64,000 bases of DNA from Leidyana gryllorum EB-2025a (taxonomy: Eukaryota > Apicomplexa), in the NCBI GenBank assembly GCA_048772705.1, contig JBLWGC010000121.1:186001-250000 (forward strand), in the 5' to 3' direction. The notes below the pieces were generated by a model. That model was not told where the DNA came from. It saw nothing but the letters and a program-made list of their open reading frames with translations, and ran no database searches. Position numbers and translations under genes: made by a program. Each line of letters begins with the position of its first letter. The stretch's first letter is position 1. Below are positions 38,199 to 50,400 of this stretch, piece by piece.

Positions 38199-39454
38199 CT
38201 AAAACAGGACACCGCGGGGACTGATCCCCACCGCCCCCAGCACGGCTCCAACACCCATTGTTGCAGCCACGACAAAACCGGCACCCAGCGTCCATATTGT
38301 CCTCCGCATTGACCCCCCGTTTTCAGTCACCTTTGTCTTTTCCGAACTCTGTATTTGATGTCCGAACTTGGGAGGCTGAGTGGGACGGAAGGTTAGGAAG
38401 TGTTGATCCAAAGCGGAAGATCGTTCCACTCCGTCACTCGTGATGCGAATCTCGTGACTCCCGGGCTCACATGCGCCGTAAATAACTCGGCGACAGTTGC
38501 CGCGGTCCGGGTGCTGATTGATAAACCCGGCCAGAGTGTAAACTGCTGCCCTCAAACTCAATAGATCGCGACTAATCACACTGATAACTCGCTCTCCACA
38601 CGCAGATTCGTCAGCCACAAACAAAGGACTGATGTGGATATGAGCCGACGTACCGTGACGTAGTTTCTGTATGTGTCCACCGTTCCGTCCTATGATGGTG
38701 CCCACCACTTTTCGAGGAACTGCCAACTTCACCATCGGTTTGTCCTCACGAATCGATACCACAGACTGACTCAACGTGTGCTGGAAGTGCTCAAAAACCA
38801 CACCCGCCACATATCGGGCCATTCGCCAAACATCGTTGATCTGCGGTGATCGAACTGCTACCACTCGGTTCTTTGTCCCCGGGAAATATTTCCGAGGGGG
38901 CGATATGTACTGTCCTCCGTACCGTCAACATTATGCTCAAATCTTTCTTCACTCACCACAGAAGCGCTGCCGATCAGCTGACCCCGTATCTCAGCATCCT
39001 TGAGATCACGAACTATTCTATCTGCCACCGTTCCGGGAACCAGAAGCTTCAGAAACATGAAACCCGACGCCCGCGTTCGATAGAATGTGTTGAAATCCTG
39101 AAATGCATCGCATTTCGGCATCATATTGTCGTTTCCCCTCGGACTCGAACCAAACGTCCGATCAAACGCCAACTCGTCGCCATTCAGCGATGCCAAAGAC
39201 GTCATCGGCCGTTGGTCACCCGCCAAAGGAAACGCTGACTCCTCCTCGAAGTGATATCCTTCGAGATCGCGCTTCAGAGCTTCGCCGACAAAGTCCTCCG
39301 TCGTTTGTTGAGGTAACGAAGATACCGCTGAATGACATCGACTCCAAAAGTTGTCATCCCGCAGTGTACGCCAGCTGCGTTTGGATAAGCGTTCCGGTCC
39401 CCACTGACTCTCAGAGACATGCGTCGCTTTGTAAACTCCTTCCTGGTAGCTCAT
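38199..39454 (-). CDS. KH-domain RNA-binding protein with C-terminal membrane anchor
   Basis: Exons 39454-38957 and 38909-38199 (47-nt intron, GTGAGT...GGACAG) encode 402 residues. A first, degenerate KH-like unit spans the exon join (FLKLLVPGTVADRIV ... NRVVAVRSPQINDVW). A second is canonical, with VKLAVPRKVVGTIIGRNGGH containing the GxxG loop, and VISVISRDLLSLRAAVYTLA as its last strand and helix. Near the C-terminus a hydrophobic helix, TLGAGFVVAATMGVGAVLGA, is followed by only a few residues, the layout of a tail-anchored protein. It may tether RNA to a membrane such as the ER or outer mitochondrial membrane (inference). Confidence 0.75.
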
Positions 39455-39480
39455 CTTCGTAACATGCCACCCGTGTGGGG

Positions 39481-40152
39481 TCACTCGTCTTGCACGATCT
39501 CCCGTAGAATCTCTTCCAAGTCGTTTCTTTGTATACTCGAGGGCATCCGAGGCAGTGGGAATAACACCTTCGCAAGTGCAAAAGCGTCAAACAGGTCCGG
39601 ACGCCGTATAGCTATCTCCCGTAGCAAAGCCTCCTTCTCTTTCTTTTTAAACGCCTTCATCGGGTCCTTAAACCACATTCTGAACTTCTGCCACTTGTTC
39701 ATTATCGGCAATTTCCCACATCTCCAAGTCTCAGGGTTCAGATACTCAAAACCAAATAAACCACACAGATCCCACCCAACGGTGTCAATCGCTGTCAAGT
39801 CAATCAACCAACTTCTCATCATCTGCTGCTGACTCACCTTCTTCCACCGCCCCAGTTTCCGCAAATAATGGGCTCAATATAGGCCAGTACAACTCCTCTT
39901 CCAGGGCTAAGGACCGAATGCAGAATCAAGAATTATCGACTCTCACATACCACTGACCAGAGCCTGAATATCCCGCTCCAACAAGGGTTTCTGGAGCGAG
40001 TGATCAGCACTCTCGATCCGGAACATCAAATCCGTTTCTTCGTCGTTGTCCACCCACTCATGCAATCTATCCGCCAGTCGATCCCAAGATGTCACAATCT
40101 GATCCTCACAAATCACGTAATTGACCAAGACAACACACAAAATCGCCTTCAT
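39481..40152 (-). CDS. Orphan 193-aa protein, three exons
   Basis: Exons 40152-39951, 39906-39838 and 39791-39481 join in frame. The N-terminus, MKAILCVVLVNYVICEDQ, could be a signal peptide or simply a buried hydrophobic helix. The rest is helical and rich in Leu, Glu and Lys, with acidic and Trp-containing phrases (YWPILSPLFAETGA, NKWQKFRMWFKDP). No family is recognised. The gene ends 26 bp before the KH gene, same strand. An 18-bp palindrome ends 5 bp upstream of its ATG. Confidence 0.6.
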
Positions 40153-40157
40153 ATCGA

Positions 40158-40175
40158 GACACACACGTGTGTGTC
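40158..40175. promoter_or_regulatory. 18-bp perfect palindrome GACACACACGTGTGTGTC
   Basis: A perfect inverted repeat centred on CACGTG (E-box core), 5 bp before the start codon at 40152 on the minus strand. Related shorter palindromes occur in introns and spacers across the window, so it may be a dispersed element and not a dedicated operator. Confidence 0.5.
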
Positions 40176-40616
40176 CCTCAAATCGAGCATCGGCCAAAGC
40201 GACAAAATGTTAAATGGCCACGTCGCCAATCCAAACCAGCAATGAATATGAACCCTTCCCGGCGCGCCTGCGATGTTACAGAGCCACCACCGTGGGAGAT
40301 GGAATTGGTATATACTGTGGCCTGTAATTTTCACTCAAATGATAGCTGTGCAAATACACTTCAGCCCTCACACTGTGTCAATATATCGCATATGCCATTT
40401 TTATGGTATGTTAATAGTCCACAGAAAGATAATCATATAAACAAATACACAAGAAACGTGGAGCACAATTGAAAAAATGAGTCAAATTAGTAAGATCGTA
40501 TGCTGATCGATAACCTCGACGATAGCGCCACATGCAATATCTACCGTCAAGATCAAAACCATATCCATCCGTGGAGGACACGGATATGCCAAAACAGTGG
40601 ACGCCACAGCGAGCTT
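40176..40616. other. AT-richer intergenic spacer
   Basis: About 440 bp without coding support; the longest gap in the 37.5-52.9 kb minus-strand region. It is richer in A and T than its surroundings around 40370-40500. It should carry the promoter of the gene at 40152 and the 3' end of the gene at 41828. Confidence 0.45.
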
Positions 40617-41828
40617 CTATGGCTGTTGTTCCGTCATGCTGTTGGCCAAAACGTGCAGCACCTGGCCCATGGCCCTGGGATCCAATTCTCTGGCCAGGCG
40701 CCCAATCAGATCCGGATTGCTCAAAATATGTTGAGCTCCATTGCTAGGACTTGGCGCTCGCTGGGGCTGGACTCTGGGGGTTGGGGAAGCTTCAGATGCG
40801 GTCGGAGTCGCTTTGCGGTCCAGAACCAAAGATTCATGCTGCACAACAGTTCTAGGCGGGGAATTCGTTAGCATCAACAGATCACGGTGTTGACTCGGAC
40901 GTGATTCTGGGACGGGGGTTGCGGGTTGTGGTGCGAATAATTCAGATAGGCGATGGGGATCTGCCGCTGGTTCGGTGGGAAGACGTGTAGATACCACCTC
41001 TTGCAGCTCGACCGGGCCGCTTTGAACAGGTCCAGATGTGGCATCCTCGTAGGGAAAATCCACGTACGCGTTAACAAGTGGTCTCCTCCTGTTATTGTTG
41101 CTCGAAGCGCGGGTTCCAGAGGCCGTTGGGTCCTCAGTAGTTGGTACACGATCGCCAGTGGAAGGGGCACGTTGAGCCGCAGCCAGCGCGGCATTCTTGG
41201 CCACCATCATCGCATAATCATTTGCATTCTGGAACGGCACAATACCTTCTTCCACCATGCGGAATGCGATCTCAGCCTCTTGGTTCCGACGTAGGGATGC
41301 CAGACGCCTCTCCTGACGCTGGCGGCGGTGTTTGCGGATACGTTTCCAAGTCCTAGGGAAATACCAAGCGAACATGAATTTGGCAAATTTCACAGGGTTA
41401 GTTTCCTCCAGTCCGTAGGTAGCCGCGACGGTTGCGCGCCCTAGACCCCAGCCGGGAAAGAGGACGCGAAGCATGAAGAGCATCAAACGGATTATGCGAA
41501 TTCCACCACGACATACCACACAGAAACTGGACATACGAAGACCACATACGAAAGTGGTGCCCAAGATCAAACCTAGCGCCACAATGAAGAACACTGGAGG
41601 TGGTACGCCGTGTTCCGACACGATGTAGAGGAAGTGAGCAAAGTTCTGTGGTCCTTCGGGTCCATATTTCTCAGCACGTAAGATTCCTGGCCAACTTTCC
41701 GGAGGACCCGGAAAAAGCACATTCATCCAATAAAATGGGTTGAAGGCATTCGATTCCACTGGGAAGTGCTGCATGACATCTGTGGAGCTACGCAAAGATC
41801 CGGTGGGCAAAATATTAACTCGCTCCAT
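40617..41828 (-). CDS. Membrane protein with basic helix and disordered tail
   Basis: A 403-residue intronless frame from ATG 41828. One strong hydrophobic helix (PVFFIVALGLILGTTFVCGL, near residues 76-96) and a second weaker one (LMLFMLRVLFPGWGLG) are followed by a very basic stretch (RKHRRQRQERRLASLRR), then a Ser/Pro/Thr-rich disordered tail of about 200 residues ending in a short helical segment. No signal peptide and no known family. It could be the C-terminal part of a larger receptor whose upstream exons I cannot find; the gene upstream ends 90 bp away. Confidence 0.55.
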   Translation of the reverse strand: MERVNILPTGSLRSSTDVMQHFPVESNAFNPFYWMNVLFPGPPESWPGILRAEKYGPEGPQNFAHFLYIVSEHGVPPPVFFIVALGLILGTTFVCGLRMSSFCVVCRGGIRIIRLMLFMLRVLFPGWGLGRATVAATYGLEETNPVKFAKFMFAWYFPRTWKRIRKHRRQRQERRLASLRRNQEAEIAFRMVEEGIVPFQNANDYAMMVAKNAALAAAQRAPSTGDRVPTTEDPTASGTRASSNNNRRRPLVNAYVDFPYEDATSGPVQSGPVELQEVVSTRLPTEPAADPHRLSELFAPQPATPVPESRPSQHRDLLMLTNSPPRTVVQHESLVLDRKATPTASEASPTPRVQPQRAPSPSNGAQHILSNPDLIGRLARELDPRAMGQVLHVLANSMTEQQP

Positions 41829-41918
41829 GATGCGTGCGCGTCTCAAACGTGTGTTCTACGAACAATCGCACAAACGGAAACATGTTGCAGAAGGCGATAG
41901 GATGTAAAAATAGCATGA

Positions 41919-44900
41919 TCAGACCCCAAATATACTGTTAAGCTCGGCAGGAGGTACTCGGAAAGTGTATACATTTCCGTCTCTCCGTTCCAGAGTTTGT
42001 TGGCGTTGAGAAGCGCGAACCCTTTGTGTTAGCAATTCACTAGTCACAGTTGGGGACATAGGCAGGATGGAATAGGTGTTAAGCCTCACCGCAGATCGCC
42101 AACAACACTGGCGTTGATATTGAAAAAACAGTGTCGCAAGCCATGGACATTAGCGTCCAGGTAGGTACAATCAATAACATCAAGATCTGTGTGGTGATCG
42201 CGGGGCGGACAGACGGTATTGACTCACCGAGCCATTCATAGGCCACCTTGTGTCGTTGAGCTTGATCCTCGTCATCGGAAGTATCGCCGCTGTCGGATCT
42301 TGACGAGCTCGAGGCGCTGCTACGCGGGGTTTCAGGAGTGAAAACGGGCAGAACTTCCAGGCTTTGAGCGGTACGAGAAGTATTTGAGTACCCTTGGAAT
42401 GATACCTGAGGACTATTGAGTCCACTGCTTGGATTATTGTTTCGTGCTCGCATTCGAAAGTGGTCAGGTGACCTTCCTTGAGGGTCCGGTTCTATTTTGG
42501 AGAAGGATGTGGCGTGGGGCGATGAGGCGGACACAGTGGTGGACCGGGCGGGCTCGAGTCCTGCGCTCGGTCGTCCAGGAATGGAGCGTTTGTGTAGCCG
42601 CTTGCCCATCCGTGGGGGTTCAGGTTTGGTTCGAATGTATCCAAAAGGATGCTTTCCCATGCATTTGCGCCCACGACTGAGTATTTCTGCCGATGCCAAG
42701 GCTTCGTCGTTGGCGTGGCAATAGACAGTGGTTTGCGTGGCGTACTTGTGGGATTGATCGTAGCCCTGCAGATGTTGATGGAATCGCAAGCTGACATTCA
42801 AGTCTGGGCACATACCCCGCCCGTGACATAGTCGTCCAGATAGTGTTCAGGGTGGAGAAAGACCAGATTGGCCAGATCCAGAAGCCCTCTGGGAGTACTG
42901 CCCTGTGCTCGTCGTCTGTCCGATGTGATCAGATGTTTGAGCGAGTTGGGGACGAAGAGGTTCTCTCTGCCGGTTGGTTGGGATACGAAGTGCAGGTTTG
43001 GGAGGCTAACTCACTGCTCAGCATATCGCAATGAATTCAAGAAGAGTCGCGAACCCATACTGTGGGCTAAGATATGCACTGTCCGAACACCTGCGAAATC
43101 AGTTTGAGTGGGTACGACGGAGGGAGGGCTGGAACGGGGCATCGGACTGTGTGAGCCATTGATTGAGTTTATCGCCCACCTCTGTCGGCGAGGCTTTTCA
43201 GGAAGAAGACTAAGCCTTTCTGACACAGATAATGGTGGGAGGCTCGGCGCGCCTGATAGTAGTGCCAGACTTTGACTCCGGCCGGCCACAGAAACATGAA
43301 GGGTTTGATGCGATTGGGGAATCCTCCCAGGGCGATGAGTTGACCGAGTAGGAGTGGGGCCTCGTTCAGAGGGGTTTTGTAGCCGTGGATGAAGACCATT
43401 GCTTCCATATCGGTGTTGTCGCCGCCGACTTCCCGCCATCCCGGGACAGCCATACTGAGTTGGAAGGGGTTCCGATTGGTGTTGTTGAGTCCATCAAAGT
43501 TTTGTGTCCATAAATAGTCATCGGTGTTGGCGGCTGCGGGGGGATTGGGGATACAAATAGAGCCGCGACGCCGCTCCATCAACTCAATGACCAAACTCGA
43601 TACCATCCAGGATTTTTCCCTGGCTGACTGTTCGTTGATAGAGCATTGGCGCCACGAACTCCTTCGTTCGGGCGCCTTGACCCATCCATGAGGGACCAAC
43701 CCCCGCTGGGGGTCGAGACTGACTCGAAGTTCCTCGCTCCCATGAACTTCGGCATATGTGACTGGGATCTGACAAACAGTGTTTCCACACGACTCCACAA
43801 CGGCAGACAGATACACACTCACGTGATACGGCAGCATCCGATCGACAACCCAGTGAACCTTCTCATTACACAGTTGGACCGTTTGTTCAGTCGCCCGTCG
43901 GCCCTCTAGAGTGATCTTCCGACTCCCAGATCGCACAAACTCTTTTGCGCTTCCACTCAAACCTCTTTTACGACTCGCACCACCTGTGAGCATCCGAGTG
44001 GCGATCGATAGTGACTCGTACGCTTCTGTGACAAACTCTCTGCAAGCAGATTTACTGAGAAACTCTTTGATGCCACTTAGTGCGCACCTTTTGGAGTGTC
44101 GTTTGGTGTTTGGCTCTGCTTCGAGGTAAGAGAACGACGACATTCTATTGTTTAGTCCTAAGGCTGGGCGGACGCGGCTGTATGTGTGGCCCGGGGCCTT
44201 TGGGGAGGCCGTAGGAGATGTTTGAGTGGGGAACTTCCAGTACACAAACTTGGGAAACTTGCGGAAGAACTTGCCGAAGATCGAACATTCGACGTCCAAC
44301 AAACCTTTCAGGACAGCAGATGAGGGTAAAGGGCATCGGAGGAGATTACCAAACTCGAAATTGCTCTCTTCGAGTCTCTCATCGTCGATTTCCATTGTCG
44401 TCTTGTTGTAGACCTGAGCCCGGGACGTCTTGGTGACAAACTCGAAACGAACCCAGCCGAAGCGCAGAGCCGTGAATCCACTCCCACACGCGTTCTGGCG
44501 CGACATGAAGGGAGCCACCGGACGGCCTGCGTGCATTGGGACGTGCGGCTGTGGTGGAAGTTAGTCAGCAGCTCACCGAATTCCCAGTTGCCGTTGAGGT
44601 ATTCACCAAAGCGAGCGCCCCAACCCTCCTGCCATATTCCACAGCCGTGAGGGCGCAGGAGGTCGTCGACTTGTCCGACATAGACACAGCTGAAGGGACA
44701 GCAGGGCGCTATGGGCGCTGTGGATACTCCGGGCGGTAGATAGGCCTCGGTGGGGGCAAAGACAACATTGCGGCGGTGGACGAGGAATTGATAGAGGCGG
44801 TGTGCTCGTTTGCGGAACGTCCATTCACCTTTGCAGTTCCCAAATGGACACGCCCGAATGGTGACTAATCCGCGGCGGGCCTCCAGCAACTGCAAGTCCC

Positions 44901-45721
44901 ATCTTATGGATGGATCATTGCGGCCAAGTCCTTTTCAGGCTCACTCACCCCTTTACAAATATGGGCGACCGTAACAGGTACCATCGCGCGAGCGGGGTGG
45001 CCAGAATTTCTATCGAGAGCGCGATGAGGGCGAGGATCAGCTGACCTCCCACCAACATGACGAGAGTTATTGGCAAAGCTTTGGAGGGCCACGTGGTTGG
45101 ACACTCCTGAAATACCGCAGATCCCCCGTTCTGCCGCCGAGCGTACGTTATGAACTGTACACAACTGCTGGCCAGAACCACAAACATCGTACACCTCGAA
45201 TACAACACAGATACTATGGCCACTCGAGCGGTCTGGGAACATAAGGTACAAACTAGAGAGGTAAACAGAAAGACCGCCAGCAACGTTATCGCCAACCACG
45301 GCGGCAATCGGAACAATGTCTCTTCTGGTGCCGACAGGAATAATATCCGACGCAACAACCGCATTGTCGGTGCTGCCGCCACCGCTGCCATCCCCTTTAC
45401 ACCCGACAGCTCACCCTCGTAAGCTGGCACTTCCACACACATGAACGTGTATAAGGCTAGCAGCAATAAGACAGCCAGTGTATAGTTCACCATCAACCGA
45501 CCAGCACTCGCGCCCGCGTGAAACGAGCCGTGATACCATCTCACATACGCCCGATATGCCATACATCGCACTGACGTGTTCAGAAACGGACTCAAATCTT
45601 CAGAACCCGTCAGCTCAATACGCCCCGTTGTGAACAAAGGACTCGTTGACGGAAGCAATCGCGGTAAACATTCCCGTGGAGAGGCCTCCGCCAAGAAGTC
45701 CAGATCCACTTGAGGCTGCAT
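41919..45721 (-). CDS. Multi-span membrane protein fused to MORN-like unit and DUF900 alpha/beta hydrolase
   Basis: Eight exons (45721-44949, 44902-44577, 44526-43180, 43090-43015, 42966-42816, 42765-42228, 42186-42090, 42039-41919) join in one frame to 1142 residues. Residues 1-258 hold about five hydrophobic helices. A MORN-like unit follows (YVGQVDDLLRPHGCGIWQEG). The C-terminal half is a DUF900-type hydrolase: AMVFIHGYKT, FLWPAGVKVWHYY, nucleophile elbow ILAHSMGSR, NLVFLHPEHYLDDYV, and a catalytic-His candidate in NVHGLRHCFFN. A lipase or esterase acting at a membrane is likely (inference). The join at 44949/44902 between membrane and MORN parts rests on frame and splice sites only. Confidence 0.75.
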
Positions 45722-45739
45722 GACAAAAACGCTACACGT

Positions 45740-47455
45740 TTAACGTAACCAACGGAATAACCATGGCAACAACGACCCCCCTGAACGACCTCCAGAGGAA
45801 CTGGCGCTGCAACGGAACAACTGCCACTCATTGTGCAATGTTGCCAACCGAGCCTCCCAGTGTTTCACATGCCTAATTGGGATCAACAGACCACCCGTTC
45901 GGCACGACACAGCCAACGTCTGTGCACCAAACGCTGGACACCACAGAGAAGGCAAAACCGAGTGCTTCTCAACCGCGGATTTCCCAACCTCAATTGGATC
46001 CTCCCAACGGCCCCACGCTTCCACTACAGCTGACAAGTCCCGTTCAGACGCCATCAGCAACGCCAACGGAGGTTTTAGGTGTACCCACTCGATTGCCCTC
46101 ATCGTCACTCCCATCAAATCCAACTCCTGTACCGCCCCGGCCACCACACAAGAAGCCAGCCAGTACACCAAGAAACCCGGCGGAAAGGCGAACAGAATCT
46201 GAATGCGCAAAGTCGACAACCAGCCAGCCGCTCAAACACACGCACACACACACCTGCACACACAGAGAGACACCAGAGCAGCACAGATTGTTATGCACCG
46301 GGAAGGCCAGCAAATGCGAACGCGATTTCGACAGCATTCAATGTATTTAGACAGACCGATCAAATTGATCCAACAGGATATGCATATCGATTACATGCGA
46401 TGTTTCCAACTTACATTCCAGATCTCCAGCACACGGCTGAAATCCGAGATAGTGTGAGCGAATAGAGTGACCATCCAGGGGAGCACGAAGTGCATTTCCG
46501 AGCCATCGCCACGCCACGTGTCGCTAGAGTATCCATGTCGTTCCCGCATGAGTTGATGCAGAGTGTGTGGGCTGAAGGTAGCCAACAAATCTGAAACCTG
46601 CTGCATCAGTTGGTGTACTGCTATTGAGAGGCGCAGATTGGAATGCAAGCCGTAGAGACGGTATGACAATATATCACAAATGAGTTTCACAATTGCATCA
46701 TCATCTTGGGAATCGCCTGCCACTTCCATAACCACCAGTGCCACATCGTGTACTCCTTGGAGGTATCTGAGTTCCAGTCTGGTCATGTCGTGGGACGGCG
46801 TGAGGCTCTGATTGGCGACATCGTGAAGGTTGTTGTTGTCGTCATCTTCATCGACCTCATCATCGACTTGGCTGGCGTCAATGTCGTCACAGCGGGTTTC
46901 GGATCCTGCTTTTTCCCTGGCAACGTTATCCTCGTCTACGACGGTGTGATGGTCTTCTGTGCCATCATTTCTCCGCTTCTTGGGAGGGCGCGTTCCGAAG
47001 GGAACTTTGGCCAATATCTGACGCAGTCTTCTTCTCAAACGCGCTCTCTCGGCGTCAGATATATCAGAGTGGATATTGAAGAAGGTAGCGGATCGATCAA
47101 TGTCCACCTGAGTTTGCCGTTCCAGTTCGGTTTGCGAGGGCGAGTCTGTATCTTCGTAAGCGTCTTCGGTGTCTACATTTTCAGCTTTCAGGGAGCTCAA
47201 GTAGGTACCTCCGGCGGCATCACTGATGGTGGTTGCCCAAGCCGTGTGCACTTGCTGCCACCGTCCGAACAATAGGGTAGGACACTCTGGCTGTAAGTAG
47301 CCTAATCCCTGGGCAAGTAGGGCGGCTCTCTGGAGTCGGCAATGAGCACTGAAAAAGGAGCTAGGTGAAGACAGTGTAGTCCCCACGAAGTAACTATCCA
47401 CAGCTCTCAGCATACATTCACAGACCTCGGTCGCATCGCACTCGGCGAACTTCAT
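45740..47455 (-). CDS. TBC-domain Rab GTPase-activating protein, TBC1D20-like
   Basis: Exons 47455-46415 and 46198-45740 (215-nt intron) give 499 residues. The two catalytic fingers are present: the arginine finger in VDIDRSA and the glutamine finger in YLQGVHDVA. FAHTISDFSRVLEIWN joined across the intron to ILFAFPPGFLVYWLASCVVA matches the end of the TBC domain in TBC1D20/Gyp8, GAPs acting on Rab1/Ypt1 and Rab18 at the ER and Golgi. An acidic, low-complexity insert (about 80 residues) separates the two fingers, unlike animal TBC1D20. The N-terminal part of the domain is weakly conserved. The start lies 15 bp after the transporter stop codon. Confidence 0.8.
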
Positions 47456-47470
47456 CGATGAAAAAGTTTT

Positions 47471-50400
47471 CTAATGGTGGTGTAGTAGTGGGGCCAGATC
47501 CTGCATCAGCTGGACGGCGGCGGTCAAGAAACACGAAATCGTCAGCAGACCCAACAGCAGTACCGTACTCTCTACATGATGTCGTCGTAGGAACCCCTTG
47601 GGGAAGACTCGAATACGGATGTTCTCCACATTTCCTGTTTACCAAAGTGTGATCGTCTTGGACATGCAGCGTGAATGTTCATTACCAAATATGTCTTCGT
47701 CCTGTGCGTAAGCGTCTTCGGCTCCCCTGATGGGTTCGGGGGGTACCGCGTTGTCACTGAGAACGTCCTCGTCTTCCATCAGCTGTTGCTCTGATTTTCG
47801 GCTCGCCCAGGGGTCGAATACCATGCTGGCTGTCAGCACGCTCTCGTTGGGAGTGTGACAGACACTCAGATCTGCAATCGGGCTGGAGCCCGAGGGGGGT
47901 CCCCGGAACGTGAGAGGCGGAGGAGCTAAGAGGTCTTCACAGCTTCTCCCCGTAAAGTGAGCGTTGCCTCCGGCTGAAGTGAATGGAGGTAGTTGACGGA
48001 ACAGGGGAGGTGGTTGAGAGATGTTAGCAGTGAGATTAGGGGGGGCGGTCCCACCGGGCCGCGGTTGCCAAGAGAGCATTCCTTTCTGTGACATAGATCG
48101 ACTTGATCGACCGAAATCACGAGCTGTAAAGACGAATTCGGACGAATCCTCGTCGTCCCGCGACGAATTCACCGACGATCCTGGAGCTTGGGACAGCTTT
48201 ATGGCTGGTCGCCACACAGTGTCTTCGGCGGAGTCGGTCTCTGAAGAGGACGCGGACCCATGACACACATTGGCTACCTACACGCAAACACACAAAGTGA
48301 AGCCCTTCGGAAGCAACTCGAGACATACCGTAACTGAAGTGTAGACATGTGCGGGTACCTGAAGGCTTCGGACGCGAGCTTCTGATCGTGCGAACAAATG
48401 TCTCTTTGTGCGGGGCGAGTCGAGATCGCCGAAACCTTGGCCTCCGTCGAACATCGACTTGGTTTTGAGCGCCACTCTGGATACATTGGATCTAGTGTGT
48501 GTGAAGGCTGGCCGCGCGAGTTCGGGGTGCAGGTGGTAACGCCACGCCTGGGGAGCGAAAGGGAGAGTCTGGACTCGGGCGGGTGTGTTAGTTGGACGTT
48601 TCGACAGCAACAGTTGTCGTCGACGTGTGTGGATGGTGTCCCAGTAGTGCAGGCGCCTGAGCTTGACGACCAGAGCGTTCGCCTGGTGGGGTGGAGTTCT
48701 CCGTTTCACACCAGCGTAGATACGCTGATGTTCCGGATTAGTGCGGTATGGCTGACCCGCGGCGTCGATTCGGGACGCGGGAGTGATTCCAATGCTTGAA
48801 CGATTCATAGGTGTCTGCATCTGAACGGGCGACACAGAGTGTGTGCTTTCGTTTCCCGGGAGAGACCAGCGCATCAGGGTGTTTAAAGGCAGCGGCGAAA
48901 GGCCCCCAGGCATCAGTCCCAGACTCTGGGACAGAGGATGGACGTCTCCGACTGGTTTCCCCCCCAAATTATGGGTGAATGGTGGAAGTATTGGTCTCGC
49001 TCCACTGGTCATTCTCCGTCTGGCACTCTTGGGACGTAAAGGGTTGCCCGGCATCATGACAGCAGGTTTCTGCATATCCTGCTGATAGCTCTCCGTACTG
49101 ACAGACGAAGCCTTTCCCGGTCGGAACGTCATCGGAGCGACTTCAAAATCGCGAGAATACGGATCAGTTGTGGGGTACTCGTCAGCGCCTATTGACTGCT
49201 GACACAATTCGCTCAGGAGGTCCGGGCTGCCCGCCCACTGTGAGATATACCACCCGAAGTCATGCAGGAAGATTCGAATTGCTGAGAGAGACGCGCCGCG
49301 CGTGTCAAAGAGAGCACACTGTGCGTCACTTACGAGACATAATTCTCTCCACAGCGTTCGGATTGCGCTGTGAAGGCCTCGACAAACTGCACGCTACCAG
49401 AAAGATCAAACACGGAGCCAGAAAGTTGACAGTAAGAGAGAAAACTAAGGCCGACCTGCGGTTAAGCGCAAACGAATGAGTGGAACAAGTTGGGAATGGT
49501 CGCAAGCGGCGAGGAAGAGGCTGAGGGAGAGGGAGAGAGCTGTTCCAGTCCAATGGCTCACCAAGTTAGAACGATAGAGAAGCGTCCGTTATCGCTCATC
49601 AGCCAAGCCACTATGAAAGGGCAAACAGAGCCCCAGAATATTGCTCGTCTCCGAGGTGCCAAGCCGCAGTTGATGAGGTTGTAGCGAGTGGTAATGCAGT
49701 AGACAAGGATCCCTGTTCGAGAAAGAGTAGAGGAGAGGAGAGTCATCCACAAAGAGCCGCAGTCGCTCGCTCGCTCACCTGGGGCCACAGTGATCAGATC
49801 GAATGCATAGACGAGACAGCTAGCCAGCAAAGAGTTGTTTTCTTGGAGGACGGCTTGCAGTATGTTGTCGCTGTGGGCGAGTGGATACGCAAATGCCATC
49901 ACAAAGCCGAATCCGTGGTACACACAGAAGGCGAACAAAGACGCTATCTTGATTGCCAGGCCTGTCTGACGAGTACGTTCATTGCCTCAGAGTGCCCTGC
50001 CGGGTTGTTACTTACCAACATCCACATCGTATGTCATCTCATTCGCCCAACTGGGTACCGTATTCACATAAGAGTAAGACGCCAAGAAAGTACTCATCAA
50101 TTCCCCATATCTTCCGTTACCAAACACAGCCGGCGCAACCGGAGATCCCAGACCTCCCAACATCCGCCGGCTGCTCGACGCCGACCGCCGAAGAATACTC
50201 CCTCGCGCTGGCCGATGCAGCAAACTCAAACACAACCAACCCATCAGAATCCCACTCTCGATGGTAACAGAAGCAGACGGAAAAAAGAGGGATTCCTGAA
50301 TCTTCCAGCAAGCGACCAAAGCCAACCCCCCCAATGTCATGAGTAGGAATGCAAACGACACATATTGTACTTTCATGTTCTCCTCCATCGTTTGCAGTGA

